DNA of 64,000 nucleotides, taken from NCBI GenBank assembly GCA_965224525.1, contig OZ245050.1, positions 1,178,001 through 1,242,000 on the forward strand, read 5' to 3'. The position numbers were made by a program, and so were the translations under genes. Under the pieces are notes generated by a model. It was not told the DNA's origin. It searched no databases and saw only the letters and a program-made list of their open reading frames with translations. This document shows positions 25,447-33,488 of the stretch, piece by piece; within the stretch, counting starts at the first letter, position 1; every line of letters starts with the position of its first letter. This DNA is from Granulosicoccus sp036478565 (GTDB lineage: Bacteria; Pseudomonadota; Gammaproteobacteria; Granulosicoccales; Granulosicoccaceae).

Positions 25447-28400
25447 ATGGGACATAATATAGCAGCGCCCTCCGTGAATACACCGCGTTTGGCAAGTCAT
25501 TATTCGCGAGATGACAAAGTTGATTTTGCTTCTGACAGTGGGTATTCAACACTTCTTAGTGCAATGAATACGGAGGGCCCAGTAACGCTAGAGATGGAAA
25601 GACAGGCGCAAAAATTCTATGGTGCCTTGGTTTCCAGCGGGAATAGCCGGGAATATGCCATTAATTACACCCTTATTTTGATGGCGCCCGAGTCGTCTCA
25701 AATGTTGGATGATGTCAACGCCCAATGGGAGAATGTGAAGACTGGAAAAACGTCAGTTGAGCTTATAATGTCTGACCATATGATTATGGAGCCGTCAGAA
25801 AACCCAACAGTTGGCGATTCAGAAACCTACGATCCAGCAGATTACTTCAGTCTGGATGAAAGAATCGAAGCCCAGGGTAGCAGGCTCAGAGGTTTACGCA
25901 CCCAATTGGTGAGGTTTGGCGACCCTGCCGGTTTTGATGCACCAGAGGTTCCAGGATCAATATTGTATTCGCCCGGCAATTATGTTCAAACTGATACGGT
26001 TGTTGATGATATCAACAAGATACGTAAGGATTCTTTTGATAAAGGAGTGACAGATGCACTGCCACTGACTTCGGCTGAGGAAAAACGTGCGGTCAATGTG
26101 TACATATCTGAAATAGCCAATGGCATGAGATCTGGCGCTGCTCTTGCTGCTGCACACGCTCATACACATATGGATAGTACTCGTAAAGCGGAGGACATTG
26201 ATGAAGTATTGTCAGGTGTTCACACCATGAGCTCATTTTATGGTTATGCGAGCAAGCCGGCCAGAAGCGAAGCCGGGATTGCGGTTGTAAAGGAAAATAT
26301 ACGCCGGATGCAAAACGATCAACCACTACTGACAGTGCCGGAAGAGCAGGAATACGGTGTGTTTGCTATCGATAAGGCTGACACACCGGACTCGTTTATG
26401 GAAGAAATCCATACGGTTGTTGACCAGTATCTCGATACGGTTAACAGCATATTTCAGCGACAACCGCAGCAACAACCGCAGCAACAACAACCGCTACCGG
26501 CGCAACGGCCACCGGTGGTGCTACCGGCGCAGCCATCGGGGCCGATACCGATACCGCCGCAGCCACTAAATGACGGTGAAGTACATTCATCTGGGCATGC
26601 AGACGGCGGTGCGTATCCAGGTTCCTTATCCTCTTTTCCAAAAATATTTACAATTGATACGGTTGTTGATGGCGTTAATCATATTCGTAATTTTGAAGGT
26701 GAGCCACCATTAACTACAGACGAGGAAGCGCTTGCAAAGCTTATATTCAGCTCCGGAGTTGTTCGTGGCGAATTGGCGGATTATGCGTTTGGCACCGCTA
26801 GTATTTTGTTAAATAACGGCGGAGACAAGACAGAACTGAATCGTTTGATTAAAGATCAGCATGAAGTTAGATCTGGCAAGCATAGTGTCATGGCAGTGGC
26901 ATTTGGAATGTCTGAAACTGAATTAACGCGCGTTGAAACAAATGCAAACCGAGTCAATATTAATCGTGTGATAAATGGACAGCCCATTTTAAATGAAGAA
27001 GAGGCGAACGAGCTACTAGAAACCCCTGAGGCACCCGAGGCTGTGGTACCTGCAGAAGAAGCCACTAGTGAGCCGGCGGTAATAGAACCCGACAAAGAGC
27101 CGGAGGTAGAGGAGAGCACCGGTTTAGTGAACCTGAAGCACGTCGATAGCTATGCTCCCGAAGAAGGATCAACGTTTGCGGTGCAGTCGTATGAGCATGG
27201 CGTAGGGGAGCTTAACCGGGCACGCGCAGAGCGCGGTCTTGGCGAGTTAAGCGTGGAAGAGGGAGCGATAGCGGCACGCGTATTTTTCGCCGGAAAAGCC
27301 AATGACTTGTCGGATTCAGAGGCGATAAAAAGAGCCGGTGCGGTACTGGACCCGGCAAACAGTGACATCTATGCGCACGTTGTTAATAACCATCAGGCGA
27401 TCGAGTCGGGTGAGTTGGCATTGGATGTTGTTTTGGGCCTTGAGCAGATGAGCGAGGTGCGAGCAGCGAGTGAGGCAGCAGTAGTTGGCACCAACATAGC
27501 GCGCTTGAACAATGGCCAGAGTGTGCTCGATGAGCAGGCATCGAACGAGATGCGGATGCTGCACACGGGTGTGACGAATGCGGGAGAGGCGATCATTGAG
27601 TTTAATGAGCTGGGCGGGCTGGAGACGGATTTAACGGCCGAGCAGGAGGTGGATTTTATGCTGATCTTTGATCAGGTGGTGGGCGAAGGGAGCACGCCTG
27701 CGGAGGCGGCGCTGATGGCGCGCCACCTGCTGGATCCAGAGAACGCCGTAACGCTGCAGCTGCTCAAAGGAGACCTGGCGGGTGTAAGGGCGATGCTGTC
27801 GGAAGGCAAGACACTGGCGGAGGTGGTGTCGCAGAAAGAGGTTGGGCAGATCGAAAGCATGAGCACGTTCAGTAGCGATGTTGATGCTCTGATCAAGTTT
27901 CACCAGGCGGCGGGCAACGCCGAAGGCGTGTTGATGCTGACGATGATCAGAGGGATCGTTGATACGGCCAAAGCGCATGCTACCGAAGAGAACCCGGTGT
28001 TGGCCGATGGAGCGGCGATCATGGAGTTGTCGAAAGCGACGGGCAAGAGCTTCAAGCAGCTGATGAAGATGATCGGCGAGGGCGATGCGGTTGCGTATGC
28101 GGCGGTGATGGATGATTTTGGCCGGGGTTATCTGGCCAATGCGAATGAGGACCAGATAAAGACCTCGGCGTATTCGCTGCGCGGCTTTGGGGATCTGACC
28201 TATGCGATAGGGCAAGGTCAGGACAGTAAAGAGGCGATGGCGGCCGGGGTGATGTTATCGGGTGCGGCCGATTTCTATGTGGGGTTGTTACAGGAGGACA
28301 GCAACGGTGTGACGGCGACAGGTGGTGGCCTGTCACTGGCCGGCTCGGCGGTGGCCGCATTCGGTATTTTGTCGGATAACCCGGAGATGACGCAGGTCGG

Positions 28401-30663
28401 CAAACAGTGGGCCACAGCGGCCTCGATGCTGGGCGGGGACTCGGTCACGACGCTGATCAACAGCGGGGACTACAGCGGAGCGGGGGTCAAAGGGGTTCAG
28501 CTGGGTTTTAGTGTCGCAGGGGCGATCATCGGGGGCAACGAGGGAGAGACATACGGTCAGGTAGGGGCGGTACTGGGCACCGGCTATGACCTGTTCAAGG
28601 CGGGCGAGGCGGCGATGAATGGCGGAGGCGGAGCCGGTGCGGTGGTGGCGCTGGGTATGACGGCGGCGGTGCAGGTGTCGCAGATGTTCGATGTGGAGCT
28701 GCCGGAGGAGTTTCTGGAGATGGGCGGCACACTGGCGAGTGCACTGACGTTTGAGGCAGGCCAGGAGGTGGCGGTAGCGGTGATCGCAGAATCGACGGAC
28801 ATGCTGGTCAGTGCGGCCGCCTCGGTAGGCTATGAGATGACGTATGTTGAGGCGCTGAACGTAGTCGAAGGCATAGCGGAGATAGGCGGTTATGTGTACG
28901 CAGCCTACAAGCTGGTGACGTTGGGCTTTGAGATCGCGGAGATTGCCGACAACGATGAGTTGGATGATACGACCAAAGCGACGCAGTCGATGAATGCGGT
29001 GAGCTCATTTTTGGGCTCCCTGGCGGTGTCGGCGGCGATGGCGGGGACGGCCAGTGCGGCGGCGGCGAACATCTGGAATCCGGTGGGTTGGGCTCTGGCG
29101 ATAGCGGCCGTAGGCATAAACACGGCCTCGGCGATCACTGACATGGCCGATAACGGAGTGGACCAATACAATGTGGGTCAGCTGCTGTTGGGTGATCTAT
29201 CCAAGGTATTTTTCTGGGCCCACGGGATGGAGGAGCCGGAGGTGAACATGAATTTTTGGACAAGCAGTGCGCAGACTCAGAGCACGGACCCGAAGGATAT
29301 AGCGGCGTTGAACAATGGTGCCACGGATGCGGATGGACTGGTGATGCACACCGGAGCCGATGGCGATGGGGGCAAGGATGCGTACCTGCAAGTCGAGAGC
29401 CCGTTTGGCATCATTGGTTTTTCGATCCATGAGCTGGAGGACAAGGGGCGGGGCGAGCGCTTTGAGGTGGTGGATGATTTCAAGCCGATGTTCTTGTATA
29501 TGCGCTCGATAGATGAAGGGTTGGCGGCGGGGTTGAACGCGGCGGATGCGTTGAATGGTCAGGCGGGTCTGAGCATGAGTTCGTACGGGTCGGGTTTGGC
29601 AGGCAACCGTATCCATCAGGCAACCGATGCGGCGGATATGGATTTTGCCCAGATGGTGGACAGTCGTTACACCAGCCTGTCGGATCGACTGGCCGACAGT
29701 GGCACGGTGGCGGGCCAGGCGCTCAATGCGTGGATGGACGGGGTGGGCAAGAAGACGATCGATGAGTCAGGAGAGGCGTATACGATAGCGGCGGCGATAG
29801 CGAAGAGCCCGGTGTTGTTGACGCTGGCGCCGCGGGTGATAGAGCGGATGTTGAACACGGTGGAGCCAGGCTCGATAAAGCATGTGATTGAACAGCTGAC
29901 GCAGACGGTGGGGACGTATGTGTCGGCGCGCGATAACGCCTTAGTGCAGGAGGCGAGGCCGATGGATGAGAATCAGTTGATGGACTTCACCATTGCGCAC
30001 CTGGGGTTGACGGAGGACTATCGGTTTAGCGCAGCGCCGAAGGTGGATGCGCCGGAGAGGGGTGAGGTGCTGACGGCGATGGCGGGCATTCCACAAGAGG
30101 TGCAGGATCTGGCGTTGCAGTTGAATGAAGGGGGTATGCGGGATATGCCGGGTGGTGTTGCGTTGCTGGGGCGTGCGGACTGGAACGATAAGTTTTATCA
30201 GTTGGTGGTAAACGGTGAGCTGGATACGTACCGTTACCGCGGTGGTGACGAGCCACACTTTGAGAAGGTATCGCGAGTGATAGCGGACTTGAGCGGGGAC
30301 TATAACGATTGGCCACCGGGTCATGCGCAGGGGCTGGGTGTTGACTGGGCACAGCTGGAGGCCGAGGGTGCGAGAAATGGAGACAGCCAGTGGGTAAGAA
30401 ACCTGGAGGACCCGGAGGTGATGCGTGATATGAGCGCGAAAGATAAGGACTTATTGGAACGAGCGGTGGCGCTGGGAAGTGACATGCAGAAGTTGGGCAA
30501 AGATGTGAAGGTGCTGGGTTTGTCAGCGTTTGGTGAGCCAGGGTTGGTAGAGGTATTGATCGAGGGCAAGCAGCACGCGTACAAGCTGAAAGGGGATCAG
30601 TTCATACAGGTATCGCAGCGCAATCTTTTTGCACAGCCCGCCGAGACGCAGATCGCCGCTTGA
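25447..30663 (+). CDS. Giant modular putative T3SS effector 4
   Basis: A 1738-residue protein from ATG (MGHNIAAPSVN...), with no signal peptide. It has four copies of the ~120-residue module (about residues 28-160, 183-305, 405-525 and 580-705). A Gln/Pro-rich linker (encoded at about 26450-26570, QPQQQPQQQQPLPAQ and Pro repeats) separates modules 2 and 3. The core and C-terminal block are the same as effector 1 at protein level, ending with a different tail (LFAQPAETQIAA) like that of effector 3. The N-terminal part is visibly more AT-rich than the core. Hydrophobic core segments, such as the one containing IWNPVGWALAIAAVGIN, would suit membrane insertion. Role inferred only from promoter and linkage. 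Confidence 0.85.
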   Translation: MGHNIAAPSVNTPRLASHYSRDDKVDFASDSGYSTLLSAMNTEGPVTLEMERQAQKFYGALVSSGNSREYAINYTLILMAPESSQMLDDVNAQWENVKTGKTSVELIMSDHMIMEPSENPTVGDSETYDPADYFSLDERIEAQGSRLRGLRTQLVRFGDPAGFDAPEVPGSILYSPGNYVQTDTVVDDINKIRKDSFDKGVTDALPLTSAEEKRAVNVYISEIANGMRSGAALAAAHAHTHMDSTRKAEDIDEVLSGVHTMSSFYGYASKPARSEAGIAVVKENIRRMQNDQPLLTVPEEQEYGVFAIDKADTPDSFMEEIHTVVDQYLDTVNSIFQRQPQQQPQQQQPLPAQRPPVVLPAQPSGPIPIPPQPLNDGEVHSSGHADGGAYPGSLSSFPKIFTIDTVVDGVNHIRNFEGEPPLTTDEEALAKLIFSSGVVRGELADYAFGTASILLNNGGDKTELNRLIKDQHEVRSGKHSVMAVAFGMSETELTRVETNANRVNINRVINGQPILNEEEANELLETPEAPEAVVPAEEATSEPAVIEPDKEPEVEESTGLVNLKHVDSYAPEEGSTFAVQSYEHGVGELNRARAERGLGELSVEEGAIAARVFFAGKANDLSDSEAIKRAGAVLDPANSDIYAHVVNNHQAIESGELALDVVLGLEQMSEVRAASEAAVVGTNIARLNNGQSVLDEQASNEMRMLHTGVTNAGEAIIEFNELGGLETDLTAEQEVDFMLIFDQVVGEGSTPAEAALMARHLLDPENAVTLQLLKGDLAGVRAMLSEGKTLAEVVSQKEVGQIESMSTFSSDVDALIKFHQAAGNAEGVLMLTMIRGIVDTAKAHATEENPVLADGAAIMELSKATGKSFKQLMKMIGEGDAVAYAAVMDDFGRGYLANANEDQIKTSAYSLRGFGDLTYAIGQGQDSKEAMAAGVMLSGAADFYVGLLQEDSNGVTATGGGLSLAGSAVAAFGILSDNPEMTQVGKQWATAASMLGGDSVTTLINSGDYSGAGVKGVQLGFSVAGAIIGGNEGETYGQVGAVLGTGYDLFKAGEAAMNGGGGAGAVVALGMTAAVQVSQMFDVELPEEFLEMGGTLASALTFEAGQEVAVAVIAESTDMLVSAAASVGYEMTYVEALNVVEGIAEIGGYVYAAYKLVTLGFEIAEIADNDELDDTTKATQSMNAVSSFLGSLAVSAAMAGTASAAAANIWNPVGWALAIAAVGINTASAITDMADNGVDQYNVGQLLLGDLSKVFFWAHGMEEPEVNMNFWTSSAQTQSTDPKDIAALNNGATDADGLVMHTGADGDGGKDAYLQVESPFGIIGFSIHELEDKGRGERFEVVDDFKPMFLYMRSIDEGLAAGLNAADALNGQAGLSMSSYGSGLAGNRIHQATDAADMDFAQMVDSRYTSLSDRLADSGTVAGQALNAWMDGVGKKTIDESGEAYTIAAAIAKSPVLLTLAPRVIERMLNTVEPGSIKHVIEQLTQTVGTYVSARDNALVQEARPMDENQLMDFTIAHLGLTEDYRFSAAPKVDAPERGEVLTAMAGIPQEVQDLALQLNEGGMRDMPGGVALLGRADWNDKFYQLVVNGELDTYRYRGGDEPHFEKVSRVIADLSGDYNDWPPGHAQGLGVDWAQLEAEGARNGDSQWVRNLEDPEVMRDMSAKDKDLLERAVALGSDMQKLGKDVKVLGLSAFGEPGLVEVLIEGKQHAYKLKGDQFIQVSQRNLFAQPAETQIAA
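27089..30626 (+). repeat. 3.5-kb direct repeat, pair 1/4, copy in effector 4
   Basis: Second copy of 10708-14245, offset 16381. See the first copy for the distribution of differences. Confidence 0.95.
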
Positions 30664-30704
30664 TGTCAATGCAAGGTTGAGAATACTCACAGGAGTCAGG
30701 ATAG

Positions 30705-31301
30705 ATGCGTACAATCAACAGACAAACACTCAAAGGTTTGACAGATATGCGATTCGGCAATAACGATAGGGAAGCAGGTTGGAAGCTCAATAGCGTGCTT
30801 GCTCTGAGTGTCTCATTGGCGCTTGGTGGTTGCTCAATGATTTCAGGCCTGACAACAAACACTGCTGCCGGGCAGGACGCTATGCAGCAGCTGGAACAAG
30901 CTCAAAATCATGCGCTGGATCCTGTGGCTCTCAATTTCACCAAAATAATTACTCAGATTGATGGCTTGCAACCCCCCGATGCCACCATGCGATTTTATGA
31001 CGCCACGTATTCATCATTGTTTAATCAATCGCTTGGAAAAGCGATGCAAGCAGCGGGTTACAACGTAGAGAAAGTGTCCAATCCGGAAGTTGCCAACCTG
31101 GTTAGCCATAGCGTTCAACAAAATGTGTCTCTAGCTGACGGCGAGAAATATATCTATGAGGTATCTGTTGGCGGTGTAGGCTTGCGACGCGGATTTGTCG
31201 TTGTAGATGATGGTACTTTAATGCCTGCAACAAAGATGCAGATTATGGGCGTAGAGCCTGGCAATCTGGAAAAACTGGAAAAAGACGACTCCATGTTTTG
31301 A
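30705..31301 (+). CDS. Putative outer-membrane lipoprotein
   Basis: A 198-residue protein. Residues ~29-43 give a signal sequence ending in a lipobox, LALGGC (Cys43 from the first ATG, Cys29 from the ATG at 30747). The ATG at 30705 has AGGAGTCAGGA upstream. The mature part is soluble, with RFYDATYSSLFNQSLGKAM as its most distinctive stretch. No family recognised; a distant resemblance to conjugal-transfer lipoproteins is too weak to name. It starts 41 bp after effector 4 and could be co-transcribed with it. Confidence 0.75.
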   Translation: MRTINRQTLKGLTDMRFGNNDREAGWKLNSVLALSVSLALGGCSMISGLTTNTAAGQDAMQQLEQAQNHALDPVALNFTKIITQIDGLQPPDATMRFYDATYSSLFNQSLGKAMQAAGYNVEKVSNPEVANLVSHSVQQNVSLADGEKYIYEVSVGGVGLRRGFVVVDDGTLMPATKMQIMGVEPGNLEKLEKDDSMF

Positions 31302-31322
31302 AAAAGTTTGATTGCGTTTTAA

Positions 31323-31970
31323 CTATTGCAATGTCGGTGCAATGATTGTCACTCTGCAACCGGATTCATCGCAGGGAGTAGGGGGATCATCAGTGTCGTT
31401 CAAGCTGGACAATACACCGACCGTCACTATTCCCAGTACAGCATAGAGCACTTTTTTCCGGGTGCTCATTCCAGGAGAATCATCATTTGACACGCTGGCA
31501 GAACCAGGCGTGAGCGGAATATTGCCAGCACCGTCAGCGGCAGGGCGATTGAACCTGTTGCTGGAGAGGGTTGGATCGAAAGTCCCGCCATGTCGGGATT
31601 CATTACCCGCTTTATCATTTGCCTTGAGAATATACTCAACAACGGAATCAGCACCTGCTCTCATAACAATGCTGGTATTGAACAGCTTTTTCTCACCGTC
31701 CTCGGGCTGTGTCATGGCGACGTTGAGAAAGGCTTCATTTGCCCCCTCCTGACGATAGTACAAAAACACCTTGTTCACTGCTACATTATCGCTGATATCG
31801 GCTGAAAAATAGTGCGCCCCACCAGGTGCGGTAGTCACGGTTAAACCATTGATTACAGGCGGGGTTTCATCCACATCCTGTGCGTGAACATGGCTAACTC
31901 CGAAAAAGCTCAGTAATCCGGCCAGAGCGATTGCCCGAGTCAATATCCCATACCATTTAGTGAGAGCCAT
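31323..31970 (-). CDS. Exported Ig-like-fold protein with C-terminal membrane anchor
   Basis: A 215-residue protein with a signal peptide (residues 1-30, ending VHAQ). One bacterial Ig-like/fibronectin-type domain follows (DETPPVINGLTVT... ISDNVAVNKVFLYYR... VEYILKANDKAGN). A linker leads to a transmembrane helix near residues 170-188, then a short tail, CDESGCRVTIIAP. The domain is typical of extracellular adhesive or cell-surface proteins. It is convergent with the lipoprotein gene. The tail's Cys-x3-Gly-Cys-x-VTI signature recurs in the product at 32950, suggesting related processing or partnership. Confidence 0.7.
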   Translation of the reverse strand: MALTKWYGILTRAIALAGLLSFFGVSHVHAQDVDETPPVINGLTVTTAPGGAHYFSADISDNVAVNKVFLYYRQEGANEAFLNVAMTQPEDGEKKLFNTSIVMRAGADSVVEYILKANDKAGNESRHGGTFDPTLSSNRFNRPAADGAGNIPLTPGSASVSNDDSPGMSTRKKVLYAVLGIVTVGVLSSLNDTDDPPTPCDESGCRVTIIAPTLQ

Positions 31971-32453
31971 AAATTAAGCCAAGTCCGTAAATTGTCGATT
32001 CTTCTGTCAGTCTATTCGCTCTGGAAGGTCTGGGCAAGCGGCTGTATTACCGGGTTATTGCTTCGGAATCCATTGTCATTGTTATCACGCGTTGAAATCG
32101 ACGCTTCGCTGAAAACTCCGACAAATACGCGCGTGCTGCAACAGCCGACATTAAGTGATACATGAGAAAAGGCACATGAGCACCAGCCTGACAATTGCGT
32201 GTTTGTAACTCAAAAGGCAGGCTTTCCATGTATGCGCATGCTTCGACGAGCGAAATTGTTGATGGTGGCTCGCAGGCGCTGCCATTTCTCTATTGGGCCA
32301 AAAGAGCGAATTAAAGCCTGTCAACTATGTGTATTTATACCGCTTATTCACAGTCAGTTATCGCTCAGGTTTCCGGTATTTCCCAAGAGATGTCAGTCGT
32401 GGATAGTCCGATACTTTGCTCTCTTGATCAGTAGACGAAAAAGGGGCAGTGTC
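31971..32453. other. Intergenic stretch without supported gene
   Basis: Between the divergent genes at 31970 (minus) and 32454 (plus). I find no RNA gene, repeat or T3SS-type promoter box. Open frames here lack ribosome sites and have unlikely composition. Confidence 0.5.
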
Positions 32454-32738
32454 ATGAAAAAGTACCTTATTATTTATCTCATCATTATCTTTCTATTTAA
32501 AAGCAGCATCAGTTATGCAACGGGTTCCTGGAATATTGAAGTTGCTCAGGTCGAAGATGGGAGCTTTGTGGCAATGCTTAAAAGTACCTATAGCGACTAT
32601 TATAACGAGTCGGTAACTGGTAATTTTCTGACCTTTGGAGAAGCGGAAGATGCTGCTGAGCAAGCGCTACTGTCGCTGCACACGTCCGGTGTGCACGCAG
32701 ATCCTGCAAATTGTTTTTTCGTGTCAGATTTGATGTAA
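32454..32738 (+). CDS. Small exported protein of unknown function
   Basis: A 94-residue protein from the ATG at 32454, with AGGGG upstream. A clear signal peptide (MKKYLIIYLIIIFLFKSSISYA, cut near residue 22) is followed by a short mature part, GSWNIEVAQVEDG..., ending in one Cys. A longer in-frame extension upstream to 32199 is rejected: its composition is basic and Cys-rich, and the signal peptide would become internal. No family recognised. Confidence 0.65.
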   Translation: MKKYLIIYLIIIFLFKSSISYATGSWNIEVAQVEDGSFVAMLKSTYSDYYNESVTGNFLTFGEAEDAAEQALLSLHTSGVHADPANCFFVSDLM

Positions 32739-32949
32739 CTGCTTTTTGCGAAGGCGAGAATCTGCTGCGCAATTTAAAGCAGAAACGTATGTTTAAAGCA
32801 GCAACTTCGTCAATTTGTGTCCTATACAGAAGTAGAGTATAAGCTAGAGAAGCCGGTTGCTTATACTGTTGACGAGCGCATTGTGCTTGATTAATCCGCA
32901 TGCAGCAGGTAAATCACTGTCTGCGCCGTTGTCCCTGGAGGGTATAATA

Positions 32950-33441
32950 ATGAATAAAGTAGGAAATACGCGAAAAGTACGGAAAACGTCGGTATCTGGC
33001 TTCAAACTTCACAAATTATTGGCAGTTGCGTTAGTGGCTGGTGGCAGTGGTGTGGCTGTGGTCAGTGCCAATGCCCCAAATTCCTGCCCTGTTGATGGTT
33101 GCAAGGTTACGATCAAATCAGTGGTTGCAAGTGGTTCAGAGCTGGAAGTCTCACTTGAGGCTAACTACACGCCAGACAACGCCAAAAACCACCTGCATTC
33201 ATGGTGGGGTGAGCAATACACATCGCAGCAGGTTGGTCGTAACGCAAAGAGTGAGCACGGAGTTGAGCAGGGAAAGTGGCATCGACATGATGAGTACCCT
33301 ACCTATCTAACAAGCGGCGCTGCATCCACTGAGATTCGCGATGGTGCTACGACACTTTGCATTACTGCAGCTGATCGGGACCACAATGTAATAGATGCTG
33401 ATGAATATCACTGCCTGGATGTAAGCACGTATCTTAATTAG
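32950..33441 (+). CDS. Small exported protein with CxxxGC motif
   Basis: A 163-residue protein from the ATG at 32950 with GGAGG upstream. It has a twin-basic N-terminus and a hydrophobic signal (LLAVALVAGGSGVAVVSANA, cut near residue 42). The mature start SCPVDGCKVTI matches the tail motif of the protein at 31323. The rest is hydrophilic, with Trp/His-rich stretches (HSWWGEQY, GKWHRHDEY) and two further Cys, so disulfides are likely. Family unknown. It lies 47 bp ahead of the giant kinase frame. Confidence 0.7.
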   Translation: MNKVGNTRKVRKTSVSGFKLHKLLAVALVAGGSGVAVVSANAPNSCPVDGCKVTIKSVVASGSELEVSLEANYTPDNAKNHLHSWWGEQYTSQQVGRNAKSEHGVEQGKWHRHDEYPTYLTSGAASTEIRDGATTLCITAADRDHNVIDADEYHCLDVSTYLN

Positions 33442-33488
33442 TGAGCAGTCGATAGGCTGATCATGGTTGGCTGTCAATTAACAACGGA

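Noticed and set aside
10708..30626. Large direct repeats as a composite transposon or insertion sequences
   Set aside because: No transposase, terminal inverted repeats or target-site duplications are visible. Boundaries coincide with protein-module junctions.
32199..32453. N-terminal extension of the small exported protein upstream of 32454
   Set aside because: It would bury a clear signal peptide and has unlikely composition; AGGGG lies just before ATG 32454.
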